Source of the DNA: Microvirga sp. ACRRW
GTDB lineage: Bacteria; Pseudomonadota; Alphaproteobacteria; Rhizobiales; Beijerinckiaceae
Direction: 5' to 3'
Length of the DNA: 64,000 nt
Assembly (NCBI RefSeq): GCF_022346925.1
Contig: NZ_JAKRNJ010000003.1
Location: 540,890 to 604,889, forward strand
The first letter of the stretch is position 1. Every line of letters begins with the position of its first letter. Below the pieces are notes generated by a model. It saw nothing but the letters and a program-made list of their open reading frames with translations, was not told the origin of the DNA and searched no databases. The translations under genes and the position numbers were made by a program. Below, piece by piece: positions 9,939 through 17,458 of the stretch.

Positions 9939-10163
9939 ATGACCATCGAATGCACCCGGCCTGTCGACGACGTCATGCGGCGATGGCCCGCGACGATCCG
10001 CGTGTTCCTGAACCGTCAGATGCACTGCGTCGGATGCCCGATCGCCTGCTTCCATACCATCGAGGACGCCTGTCGCGAACACGGCGTCGATCCCGATGCG
10101 TTTCTGGCCGAGATCAGGATGGCTGCCCGTTCACATGGCACCGCCTACCCGTGCCAAACCTGA
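9939..10163 (+). CDS. DUF1858-type small cysteine protein
   Basis: A 74-residue protein; ATG 9939 is preceded by TTGGAGGT at 9927-9934. It has the DUF1858 pattern (VDDVMRRWPATIRVFL, then CVGCPIACFHTIEDACREHG) with a CxxCxxxC cluster, a family often annotated as a hybrid-cluster-protein-associated redox disulfide domain. It is cytosolic, with no signal. It sits between the ferritin-like gene and the Crp/Fnr regulator and has its own candidate FNR box. A thiol-redox or metal role under denitrifying conditions is inferred; no function is established. Confidence 0.85.
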   Translation: MTIECTRPVDDVMRRWPATIRVFLNRQMHCVGCPIACFHTIEDACREHGVDPDAFLAEIRMAARSHGTAYPCQT

Positions 10164-10173
10164 CTGGGCCCGC

Positions 10174-10872
10174 TCAGCTTGGCGAGCCTTCGGCGAGCAG
10201 CAGCAGTTTGTGCGGCTCGCGGATCATGATCTTCTGGCGTCCGCCTGCGATGAGCCCCTGGCTTTCCCAGGCGCTCAGGACGCGGCTCACGGTAAACAGC
10301 GTGGCACCGGTCATCTCGGCGACGTCCTGACGCGTGATCGGGAAATCGATCTGCACCCCCGCCTCGACCTTGCGCCCGGCCTGTTGCGCAAGCCGGAGCA
10401 AGGCATGGGCGATGCGGCGCTCGACCTGCTCAGTCGACATCTCGACCACGCGCGTGTGGGCATCCTGGAGTCGGCTGCCCACGGTCTGGAGGGTGTTGAC
10501 CGCAAGGGCGGGATGGGTCGCCACGAGGCGGGGCCATGCGGCAGAGGGCCAGACCAGGGCAATGCTGTCCACCACCGCCGTCGCAGTTGCCGGATAAGTC
10601 TTGCGGCCGATGGCGATGGCGACGCCGAACACCTCGCCCGGCGTGACGAAGCGGACCACCACCTGTTGTCCGTCCGGGGTGAGCTTGAACACCCGCAGGT
10701 GCCCGTGCAGCAGGATGAAGAAGGAGTGGGCCTCCTCGTCCTGCTGGAACACGTTCGTTCCTTTGGGATAGCGCACCGACTGCGCCTCCTGGAGCAACTC
10801 GTCGATCTGTTCCGGCACAAGACCGGCAAACATCGGAAGGTCCGCCACCAGGGATCGATCAACGTTGGGCAT
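10174..10872 (-). CDS. Crp/Fnr-family regulator of the nos region (Dnr/NnrR-like)
   Basis: 232 residues: a cyclic-nucleotide-type sensory domain (about 15-130) followed by a long helix and a winged HTH (TRQDVAEMTGATLFTVSRVL near 175-200). There is no N-terminal cysteine cluster, so it is not an oxygen-sensing FNR of the [4Fe-4S] type. Together with its place between nos genes, pseudoazurin and NnrS, this points to an NO- or redox-responsive Dnr/NnrR-like activator. It converges with the DUF1858 gene, 10 bases apart. Three TTG-N8-CAA boxes nearby are the expected targets. Signal specificity is inferred only. Confidence 0.85.
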   Translation of the reverse strand: MPNVDRSLVADLPMFAGLVPEQIDELLQEAQSVRYPKGTNVFQQDEEAHSFFILLHGHLRVFKLTPDGQQVVVRFVTPGEVFGVAIAIGRKTYPATATAVVDSIALVWPSAAWPRLVATHPALAVNTLQTVGSRLQDAHTRVVEMSTEQVERRIAHALLRLAQQAGRKVEAGVQIDFPITRQDVAEMTGATLFTVSRVLSAWESQGLIAGGRQKIMIREPHKLLLLAEGSPS

Positions 10873-10949
10873 CCACCTGCCTTTACCGAAGCGGCCGCGG
10901 ACGTGGCATCTGCGGACCTGCCGTCATACGGGAACAACCGCCAAACGTT

Positions 10950-10971
10950 CCGTTCCGTTCGAATGGAACGG
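10950..10971. promoter_or_regulatory. Inverted repeat upstream of the Crp/Fnr gene
   Basis: CCGTTCC-N8-GGAACGG is a perfect 7-base inverted repeat centred about 88 bases upstream of the regulator start, in the divergent region toward pseudoazurin. It does not resemble an FNR box. It may be an operator for another regulator, or be structural. Confidence 0.35.
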
Positions 10972-11067
10972 CTCCTGATTGGCAACGGGTGGTGTTCCAC
11001 ATCGTTCGCCGCTGCGTAAACGAAGCCCCGGCCAAGCGACGATTATCGCGCAAAAGGCGCCAACTCA

Positions 11068-11081
11068 TTGCGCAAGATCAA
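11068..11081 (+). promoter_or_regulatory. FNR/NnrR-type box of the pseudoazurin promoter
   Basis: TTGCG-CAAG-ATCAA has one perfect FNR half site (ATCAA) and a TTGCG half as in NnrR-type sites. The centre at 11074.5 predicts transcription start near 11116 with -10 TATCAC at 11104-11109, exactly class II spacing. The leader to ATG 11166 would be 50 bases. Confidence 0.65.
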
Positions 11082-11165
11082 TCACGTCAATCTCCGCAAG
11101 GCGTATCACCAACCCAGGGGTTCTGGACAGGGCCCTTCGGTTTCGCAAGGCAACAGGAGACTATC

Positions 11166-11621
11166 ATGCGGAAGGTCATCGTGCTCGGCGCCATCGCGGC
11201 AGCCCTCGGCTTCGCAGGTGCCGCCAGCGCGGCCGAGGTCGAGGTGAAGATGCTCAACAAGGGCACCGAAGGTGTGATGGTGTTCGAGCCCGCGCTGGTG
11301 AAGGTCAATCCGGGCGACACTGTGAAGTTCATTGCCGTAGACAAGGGCCACAACGTCGAGAGCATCGAGACGATGCTCCCCGAAGGCGGCAAGGCCTTCG
11401 TCGGCAAGGTCAACGAGGAATTGACAATCACCTTCGACAAGGCTGGCGTGTACGGCTACAAGTGCAAGCCGCATTACGGCATGGGCATGGTCGGCATGGT
11501 CGTCGTCGGCGAGCCGGCGAATACGGACCAAGCCAAGGCCGCCACCCATCCCGGCAAGGCCAAGCAGACGTTCGCTACCCTGTTCGACAAGCTCGCGGCA
11601 ACCCAGACCGCGGCCAAGTAA
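11166..11621 (+). CDS. pazS: Pseudoazurin, periplasmic blue copper electron carrier
   Basis: 151 residues. The start at 11166 follows an ACAGGAGA ribosome site and begins a standard signal peptide (residues 1-22, cleaved after AASA). The type 1 copper ligands His62, Cys100, His103 and Met108 have the same spacing as characterised pseudoazurins (38, 3 and 5 residues apart). The protein donates electrons to copper nitrite reductase or N2O reductase in denitrifiers. No nitrite reductase is visible in this window, so NosZ is the local candidate partner. It is preceded by an FNR/NnrR-type box. Confidence 0.95.
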   Translation: MRKVIVLGAIAAALGFAGAASAAEVEVKMLNKGTEGVMVFEPALVKVNPGDTVKFIAVDKGHNVESIETMLPEGGKAFVGKVNEELTITFDKAGVYGYKCKPHYGMGMVGMVVVGEPANTDQAKAATHPGKAKQTFATLFDKLAATQTAAK

Positions 11622-11745
11622 CGCTCTCATCGAGGTTCATGCGCCGCCGCGGCATGTCCGTCGCGGCAGCGCCAAGGTCGTTGCGGAGACCGGGGCAATG
11701 ATCCCCGTCGCCGTCGACCGCATGAGCCTGAAAAGGAGGTCGACG

Positions 11746-12927
11746 ATGGCTCCAATTCCACGCCTGCGGGACTACAAGGGACCCGCGCTTCTTTCTTACG
11801 GCTTCCGACCGTTCTTTTTGTTCGGCTCACTCTATGCCGGTTTGGCCATCCTCGCGTGGCTGCCGATATTCTACGGCGAGCTGGAGCTGTCGACGGGCTT
11901 CGCGCCTCGCGACTGGCATGTTCACGAGATGCTCTACGGCTATCTCCCAGCCGTGATCACGGGTTTCCTGTTGACCGCAGTTCCGAATTGGACCGGTCGC
12001 ATGCCGCTCCAAGGCCGGCCACTGCTCGTCCTCGTTCTTGTCTGGATAGCCGGCCGCTTCGCCGTGACGAGTTCGGCCTGGATCGGTTGGGGAGCCGCGG
12101 CCGTCATCGACAACGCATTCCTGCTGCTCGTCGCGGTCTCCTTGGCTCGGGAGATCGTCAGCGGGAGGAACTGGCGCAACCTCAAGGTCCTGATCGCGCT
12201 CGGCGTCCTGATGGCAGGCAACATCGTCTTTCACGTCGAGGCCCATGTTACGGGCGCCGCCGATTACGGCATCCGCTTCGGAATCGCCGCCACCATGATG
12301 CTGATCATGCTGATCGGCGGCCGCATCATCCCGAGCTTCACTCGCAACTGGCTCGCGCGCGAGAATCCCGGTCGCCTGCCAACCTCGTTCGGCGCTTTCG
12401 ACGTGGTCTCCATGATTGCTGCGGGCGCCGCGCTCCTGGCCTGGATCGTTGGCCCGGACTGGCGCGTCACCGGCGTGGCATTGATCGCCGCGGGCATGCT
12501 TCAGGCGGTTCGGCTGGCGCGATGGGCGGGCGAGCGCACGTGGCGTGACCGTCTCGTTCTGATCCTGCACGTTGCCTACGCCTTCGTGCCTTTAGGCTTT
12601 GTCCTGGTGGGTCTTGCTGCCTTGGGAGTGCTGCCGCCCGGCGCGGGCATCCATGCCTGGACTGGCGGCGCCATGGGCATCATGACCCTGGCGGTGATGT
12701 CGCGTGCGAGCCTCGGACATACGGGTAGGGCGCTCATCGCAACGGCATCCATGCAGGGATTCTACCTGTTGCTTGTCGCGGCTGCGCTCGCCCGGATTTG
12801 CGCCGCGATTCATCCGGCCTGGAGCGGCACGCTGCTGCATGTGGCGGGCTGTGCGTGGGCAGGGGCGTTCGTCGGCTTCGCGCTGGCCCACTGGAAGGTG
12901 TTCACCCTCCCACGCGTGACGGCGTGA
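11746..12927 (+). CDS. nnrS: NnrS family membrane protein (nitric oxide stress)
   Basis: 393 residues. The start is at 11746, 7 bases after a strong AAAGGAGGT site. It is highly hydrophobic, about 12 membrane segments, with conserved family features: an early SYGFRPFFLFG, HVHEMLYGYL, GGRIIPSFTRNW, and MTLAVMSRASLGHTGR near the C-terminus. NnrS proteins are haem- and copper-containing and protect against NO-induced stress; they are regulated by NnrR-type activators. It lies 124 bases after pseudoazurin, possibly co-transcribed. I see no FNR box of its own. Confidence 0.93.
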   Translation: MAPIPRLRDYKGPALLSYGFRPFFLFGSLYAGLAILAWLPIFYGELELSTGFAPRDWHVHEMLYGYLPAVITGFLLTAVPNWTGRMPLQGRPLLVLVLVWIAGRFAVTSSAWIGWGAAAVIDNAFLLLVAVSLAREIVSGRNWRNLKVLIALGVLMAGNIVFHVEAHVTGAADYGIRFGIAATMMLIMLIGGRIIPSFTRNWLARENPGRLPTSFGAFDVVSMIAAGAALLAWIVGPDWRVTGVALIAAGMLQAVRLARWAGERTWRDRLVLILHVAYAFVPLGFVLVGLAALGVLPPGAGIHAWTGGAMGIMTLAVMSRASLGHTGRALIATASMQGFYLLLVAAALARICAAIHPAWSGTLLHVAGCAWAGAFVGFALAHWKVFTLPRVTA

Positions 12928-12976
12928 AACGGCGAAAACATAGCCTCCGATCTCGCTGCCGTGCGGTCTTACATCG

Positions 12977-13708
12977 ATGCTGCCCGTGCTCCCTGATCTT
13001 GAGATCCAGGAAGCCAAGGTCGAATGGAAGCAGGCCTGGCGCATCATTGCCTCGCGCTACCCTCCCATTGATCTGTTCGAGCGCATCTCATCGAATCCCG
13101 CTGTGTGGGATGCGCTTATCGAGCTTGAGATGCTGACCAACCTTCGTGTCCGGGATGAAGCGGGCTTGATTCATCTAGTGCCACCAGAGCGGCGGATCAG
13201 CGGTCCCAATGCCTCATGGGTGATAGCGTCGTTCACGCATGTAAATCCAAAGGGCTCGAGGTTCGCGGATGGCAGCTTTGGGGTCTACTACGCGGGTGAC
13301 CAGCTTGAGACCGCAATTGCTGAGACAGTCCACCATTTTGCAAGCTTTGCGCGTGATGCGAATGATCCGCCGCGGCGTGAGGACATGCGCGTGCTTGTGG
13401 GAGCGGTCTCAAATCGCTTTCATGAGGTTGAAACGCTTCAAGTCAATCAGCGCGATGCTGTTCTGGATCCAGGGTCATATACAGCCAGTTAGGAGCTGGC
13501 TCGCACCTTACGAGAGGCTGGCAGCAACGGGCTGCTATATCCCAATGTGCGTCATACAGCTGGCCACTGCATTGCAGCGTTCTGGCCGGATGTCGTTGGG
13601 GTGCCCAAGCAGGAACGTCACCTGCAGTACGAGTGGAAAGGTCAGGCCATGACGCGCTACTTCGACTATAGCCTGAGCGAGTGGATGCCGATGCCAGGAG
13701 CAGTCTGA
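12977..13708 (+). pseudogene. RES-domain toxin (NAD+ phosphorylase family) broken by an in-frame amber codon
   Basis: An open frame of 244 codons including the final stop is interrupted only by TAG at 13490-13492 (codon 172). The first part has RES features: WRIIASRYPP, FERISSNPAVWDALIELE, LVPPERRISGPNASWV, SFTHVNPKGSRFADGSFGVYY, LETAIAET. After the stop the same frame continues with ELARTLREAGSNGLLYPNVRH and AGHCIAAFWP, which carry the conserved serine (Ser183) and C-terminal half of the domain. A single CAG-to-TAG change explains the break. RES toxins deplete NAD+. There is no recognisable Xre/MbcA antitoxin beside it and no good ribosome site before ATG 12977, so it is probably a dead remnant. 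Confidence 0.85.
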
Positions 13709-14200
13709 TCACAGCACTGGCAGAGGGGGAGCCTTAGCTTCGTGCTCGTGATATGCAAGAGAGCGAAACTCGCCTTCCACACTGCATCCTCGTAGTGACG
13801 GGCACCGTTGTATCGATTGTGCCGCTTCCTGAGGTGTTTAAGATCTCAGCTTTGATCGCATCGATCATTCGTGGTATCTCGATTGGAAGGTAACTCGCTC
13901 CCACCGAATAGGCGCTTCGTCTGGTCGTGAAGTGAAGGCGTGTGCATCCGCTCCGAATGCTGAACCGCGTGATATATCCGCGAAGGCCGCACAACAACTT
14001 GCCGCCACGTTCTGCAGCATGCGGCTCAACCTCGAGCGCGCGGCATGTGATCGCTTGCTTGGACTGGACAGATGCAGCTGGCAGGACTACAGGCGCTTCA
14101 CGTAGGGATCACAAGGTCTAGCAAAGATAGCGTGAGCCAATCGGTGCAGCACCTACCGCATTCTTGCTGGGCAAATGTTTTCGATTTGAAAGAGATAACG
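13709..14200. other. 492-base stretch without a supported gene
   Basis: Nothing convincing is encoded. On the plus strand a frame without a start is open from about 13842 to 14105, ending in LLGLDRCSWQDYRRFT. On the minus strand an 87-codon frame (13734-13997) has no recognisable domain. Base composition is lower in GC than the nos genes. It may be decayed accessory DNA downstream of the broken RES gene. Confidence 0.5.
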
Positions 14201-14515
14201 ATGCTTATTGAAGAGCGTATCTACACTATCGCGGCAGGTAAGCTGCCAACCTATCTCGCGTTATACACGAACGGCCCGCTCGACTTGCAAACGCGAATCC
14301 TAGGCAATCTACTTGGTTATTTTACCAGCGAAATTGGTCCACTCAGCACGCTTGTTCATCTTTGGGGTTACACCTCGTTCGAGGACCGCATTTCGCGTCG
14401 GGAGGCTCTGGCGGCAGAGCCTGAGTGGCAAAACTACCTCTCGGCCGTCACGCCTATGATTGTGAGGATGGAGAATCGATTACTCGTTCCAACTGCCTTC
14501 TCGCCAATCCAATAA
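14201..14515 (+). CDS. NIPSNAP family protein
   Basis: 104 residues. ATG 14201 is preceded by GAAAGAGATAACG, and the family N-terminus (MLIEERIYTI, then GKLPTYLALY) begins directly after it. The middle has LVHLWGYTSFEDRISRREAL and the end the usual W.NYL segment, a dimeric alpha-beta barrel fold. NIPSNAP proteins have no firmly assigned reaction in bacteria but are frequently found beside catabolic operons, as here beside an FAH hydrolase. Cytosolic. It converges on the minus-strand FAH gene with a hairpin between. Confidence 0.85.
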   Translation: MLIEERIYTIAAGKLPTYLALYTNGPLDLQTRILGNLLGYFTSEIGPLSTLVHLWGYTSFEDRISRREALAAEPEWQNYLSAVTPMIVRMENRLLVPTAFSPIQ

Positions 14516-14600
14516 GGGCTAGCGTGCAAAACACATCATGACGCGAGGATGAGGTGGAACGCGATTGTAATTGGCGCAGGTAGAAGCTCCTGCACGTCTA

Positions 14601-14625
14601 CGTTCGGCAGAGATACTGCCGAACG
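14601..14625. terminator. Hairpin between convergent NIPSNAP and FAH genes
   Basis: CGTTCGGCAG-AGATA-CTGCCGAACG is a perfect 10-base stem with a 5-base loop. It stands between the two converging stops. There is no long T run on either strand, so it is a weak bidirectional terminator or an RNA-end protector. Confidence 0.5.
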
Positions 14626-14658
14626 CTAAAAGATCGAAAGTCAGCGATGTGCAGCTCT

Positions 14659-15552
14659 TTATGCGAGTGCGACGTCGGAGTTGCCATACAAATCCGTTTC
14701 GACAACGCGATTGCGAAGTTCTCCAAGGCCTGTCCCGCGAACGATGACTTCGTCGCCGTTCTTTAGGAACACCTGAGGATCGCGTGCCATCCCGATCCCG
14801 CTGGGTGTCCCGGTCAGGATGATATCTCCAGGATAGAGTGTCATTCCGAAGGACAATTCAGCGATCAGCTGACCAACATTGAAAGCCATCTGTTTCGCAT
14901 AGGCATCCTGCCGCTTCTCGCCGTTGACAAAGGTCTCAAGCCTCACAGAGGGGAGGTCGATCTCGTCTGCGGTGACAAGAAATGGCCCGAGCGGCGTGCT
15001 GCGATCGATGCTCTTGCCCTTGAACCATTGGCCTCCGTGTCGGCGTTGAAGATCGCGCTGCGACACGTCGTTGGCCAAGGTGTAGCCGAAAATATGATCG
15101 GCCGCACGGTCCGACGGAATGCTGCGACCTTCCTTGCCGATGACGATAGCGATTTCACCCTCGTAATCCCACTTCTGCGAGATGCGGAGATCGAAGGCGA
15201 TATCCTCCCGAGCGCCGATCAAAGCGTTCGGAGCTTTGTTGAAGAATGTGGGAGCGGTTGGACGTTCGACCTCCTGCCCGTCGCGTTTGCCGATGCCTTC
15301 TTCAAAGTGGTCCCAATAGTTCCACCCGGTGCACAACACATCCCGGCGGAACCGCCGGATCGGCGGCAGGAAATGAGCGCTCTCAATCGGTAAAGTTTCA
15401 TCGGAAGCGGCTTCCAGCTCAGACAATATGCCGAGCCCCAGATTGATGAGGTCGATCATGTCGCCGCTTGATGCGGGGAGAAGGGCAACCTGGTCACCGC
15501 GGACAATCCCGATCCGCTCCATGTCCCCGACTTTAACGCACGCAAGTTTCAT
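14659..15552 (-). CDS. Fumarylacetoacetate hydrolase (FAH) family protein
   Basis: 297 residues. An N-terminal cap (MKLACVKVGD) is followed by the FAH catalytic domain: CTGWNYWDHFEE, PTFFNKAPNAL, the metal-binding YEGEIAIVIGKEGR, GYTLANDVSQRD, KGKSIDRSTPLGPFL, and GDIILTGTPSGIG. The family hydrolyses C-C bonds of diketo acids or decarboxylates them, using a divalent metal. With SDR dehydrogenases in the same operon it fits the last step of a non-phosphorylated sugar-acid pathway (2,4-diketo-3-deoxy acid hydrolase), but aromatic routes are also possible. Third gene of a three-gene minus-strand operon. Confidence 0.88.
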   Translation of the reverse strand: MKLACVKVGDMERIGIVRGDQVALLPASSGDMIDLINLGLGILSELEAASDETLPIESAHFLPPIRRFRRDVLCTGWNYWDHFEEGIGKRDGQEVERPTAPTFFNKAPNALIGAREDIAFDLRISQKWDYEGEIAIVIGKEGRSIPSDRAADHIFGYTLANDVSQRDLQRRHGGQWFKGKSIDRSTPLGPFLVTADEIDLPSVRLETFVNGEKRQDAYAKQMAFNVGQLIAELSFGMTLYPGDIILTGTPSGIGMARDPQVFLKNGDEVIVRGTGLGELRNRVVETDLYGNSDVALA

Positions 15553-15616
15553 CGTCGTATCCTGATTGTTAAGTCATTGCGGAATCGCCGGAAAGATCTC
15601 TTCCGGCCACTGCGAT

Positions 15617-16429
15617 CTAGTCGAGCAGGCCCGTTTCTTCCGATACACGGCGGTATGCGGCGCCGGCGGTGAAGCCTCCATCGATCGTGAAATCCTCGCC
15701 TGTGATGAAGCTGGCTTCTTCGCTGACCAGAAATGCCACCAGCCGTGCGACTTCCTCATCGGCGGCAGCGCGTTTCATGGGCGTCATCGCAATCATGGGT
15801 GCAAGATGGGGCGACTCGCTGTTTAGCTTGGTTAAAACAAGACCGGGGCAAACTGAATTCACGCGAATGCCACGGCCGGCGAATTCCATGGCCGCGGCCT
15901 TGGTCAGTCCTCGCAATCCCCATTTGCTGGCCGTATAGGCCGGGTCATAATGGGCTGAGAACGCCGAGTTGGACGATATATTGACGATTGCGCCACCCCT
16001 GCTGCGCGCCATCTCGGCGCTCACGCAGCGAACCCCAAGGAAGGCGCCAGTCAGGTTGATATCGACAAGGCGGCGCCATTGATCGGGAGAAGTTTGGGCG
16101 ATCGATTTGCGGTTGATGATGCCGGCATTGTTCACGAGTATATCGATCGCACCTCGCCAGTTCACTACGCTCTCGACAAGAGTCGTCCATTCATCCTCTC
16201 GGCTGACATCCAGCTTGAAGAAGCGAACATTCAGTCCTGCATCGGTCAATGCTTTCGTGGCTTCCCGGCCTTCATCTTCGAGGACATCGCAGAGAGCAAC
16301 GTTTGCACCGCGCTGCGCGAGGAGGCGGGCCTCAGCAAGGCCTTGACCACGGCTTGCGCCAGTGACGATTGCCACCTTGCCTTCCAGAGTAGCCGGCATC
16401 GCCGAGGTTGCATTCGGAATATTCGCCAT
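15617..16429 (-). CDS. SDR-family NAD(P)-dependent oxidoreductase
   Basis: 270 residues from ATG 16429, whose A is the last base of the upstream SDR stop (TAATG overlap). Classical SDR: cofactor motif TGASRGQG (TGxxxGxG), NNAG at the end of beta-4, catalytic Ser in NISSNS, YxxxK in YTASK, and the RVNSVCPG segment. It probably oxidises or reduces a hydroxyl/keto group of the catabolic intermediate. The substrate cannot be read from sequence. Middle gene of the FAH-SDR-SDR operon. Confidence 0.9.
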   Translation of the reverse strand: MANIPNATSAMPATLEGKVAIVTGASRGQGLAEARLLAQRGANVALCDVLEDEGREATKALTDAGLNVRFFKLDVSREDEWTTLVESVVNWRGAIDILVNNAGIINRKSIAQTSPDQWRRLVDINLTGAFLGVRCVSAEMARSRGGAIVNISSNSAFSAHYDPAYTASKWGLRGLTKAAAMEFAGRGIRVNSVCPGLVLTKLNSESPHLAPMIAMTPMKRAAADEEVARLVAFLVSEEASFITGEDFTIDGGFTAGAAYRRVSEETGLLD

Positions 16430-17169
16430 TAGTAAGTCGCCCTTCCGCCGGAGAGATCGTAGACTGCTCCAGTCGAGAATGAGCAGCCATCGGAGGCGAG
16501 CCATGCGGCGAGTTCGGCTACCTCCCGAGGTGTACCTGCACGTCCCATTGGGATCTTGGCCAGATTGGTGGCAACCATCTCAGAGGACATTTGCTGCAGT
16601 AGATTTGTTTCGATGAGCGCAGGCGCGATGCTGTGGACGCGAATGTGAGTGTTCGCCAATTCCTTTCCCAGCGCCTTTGAAAAGGCGATGACGCCCGCTT
16701 TCGCTGTAGAATAGGCGGCCATGCCCGGATTGCCGTCTTTCCCGGCAATGGATGCGATGTTGATGATCCGGCCGCTACGTGCGGGGTTCATCAGCTGCAA
16801 GGCTGCATGCGAGCAGTAGAAAACGCTCGTGAGATTGACGGCGAGTGTTGCTTGCCATTCGGCTGCGGTGTAGTCGGCGACGTTTTTTGTCGGCCCGGTG
16901 ACGCCCGCAGCATTGACCAGAAGATCGAGGCCCCCGAGATCGCCTGCCGCATCCGCCATGGCCTGATTGACGGCATCCGCATTCGTGACGTCGACCGCCC
17001 GGAACGTGAGATCTCCCCGAAGCTGTGAGGGCCTCTGCCTGTCCCAAACCTGCACCTTGGCGCCGGATTCCAGGAAGATATCTGCGATCGCGCTGCCAAT
17101 CTGTCCGCAGCCTCCCGTGATAATGGCTAGGCGGTTCTGCAAGCTGTAGCTGTTCTTCCCGATTGTCAT
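16429..17169 (-). CDS. SDR-family oxidoreductase, first gene of the minus-strand catabolic operon
   Basis: 246 residues. Cofactor motif TGGCGQIG, NAAG, catalytic Ser in NIASIAG, YSTAK as YxxxK, and the C-terminal LSGGRATY typical of short SDRs. It differs clearly from the other two SDRs here, suggesting successive steps rather than duplicates. A promoter with -35 TTGACG (17225-17230) and -10 TATGGT (17203-17208), read on the minus strand, fits a start about 27 bases before the ATG. Confidence 0.9.
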   Translation of the reverse strand: MTIGKNSYSLQNRLAIITGGCGQIGSAIADIFLESGAKVQVWDRQRPSQLRGDLTFRAVDVTNADAVNQAMADAAGDLGGLDLLVNAAGVTGPTKNVADYTAAEWQATLAVNLTSVFYCSHAALQLMNPARSGRIINIASIAGKDGNPGMAAYSTAKAGVIAFSKALGKELANTHIRVHSIAPALIETNLLQQMSSEMVATNLAKIPMGRAGTPREVAELAAWLASDGCSFSTGAVYDLSGGRATY

Positions 17170-17230
17170 CTCTGTTCCCAGCTTCTTGTCCGCTTGGTCC
17201 CAACCATAAGACCATCCTCATAAACGTCAA

Positions 17231-17246
17231 ATAATTATCATATTAT
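17231..17246. promoter_or_regulatory. Operator candidate 1: ATAAT-N6-ATTAT palindrome
   Basis: ATAAT-TATCAT-ATTAT lies immediately upstream of the -35 (17225-17230) of the minus-strand SDR operon. Its reverse complement matches the second site at 17405 over ATAAT..GA.AATTATTT. A likely binding site for the IclR regulator at 21782-22591. The position next to -35 would suit activation. Confidence 0.6.
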
Positions 17247-17404
17247 GCGACTTTGGTATTGCTTCAAAAGGCGTGCGGGTTGGTAAACCGGCGCGCTTAA
17301 ATGGCTGAGTTTCCTAAAATACTGCGGGAAAATTGTATCTAGACGGAAGCCTTATCGAGAGGGAAAGTCAGCCTGACTCTGATAGTGATCTATTGACTTG
17401 TCTC

Positions 17405-17420
17405 ATAATGCGAGAATTAT
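17405..17420. promoter_or_regulatory. Operator candidate 2: ATAAT-N6-ATTAT palindrome in the TRAP promoter
   Basis: ATAAT-GCGAGA-ATTAT falls between a TTGACT -35 (17393-17398) and an AATTAT -10 (17415-17420) upstream of dctP, so bound protein would block RNA polymerase. It is the near-identical, inverted partner of the site at 17231-17246. Confidence 0.6.
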
Positions 17421-17458
17421 TTTGCCCATCGAGGACATTAACTCGGGAGGAGATAACG

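Noticed and set aside
10096..11019. Plus-strand open frame opposite the Crp/Fnr gene
   Set aside because: Antisense shadow of a clear Crp/Fnr family gene; no start signal and no recognisable domain.
11622..11745. FNR box before nnrS
   Set aside because: TTGCGGAGACCGGGGCAA has a wrong spacing between half sites (longer than N8), so no box is claimed.
13443..13712. A frameshift in the RES gene
   Set aside because: Reading on from the TAG in the same frame gives the expected C-terminal half, so the break is a nonsense codon, not a shift.
13734..13997. Minus-strand 87-codon gene in the gap before NIPSNAP
   Set aside because: No ribosome site, no recognisable domain, composition unlike real genes nearby.
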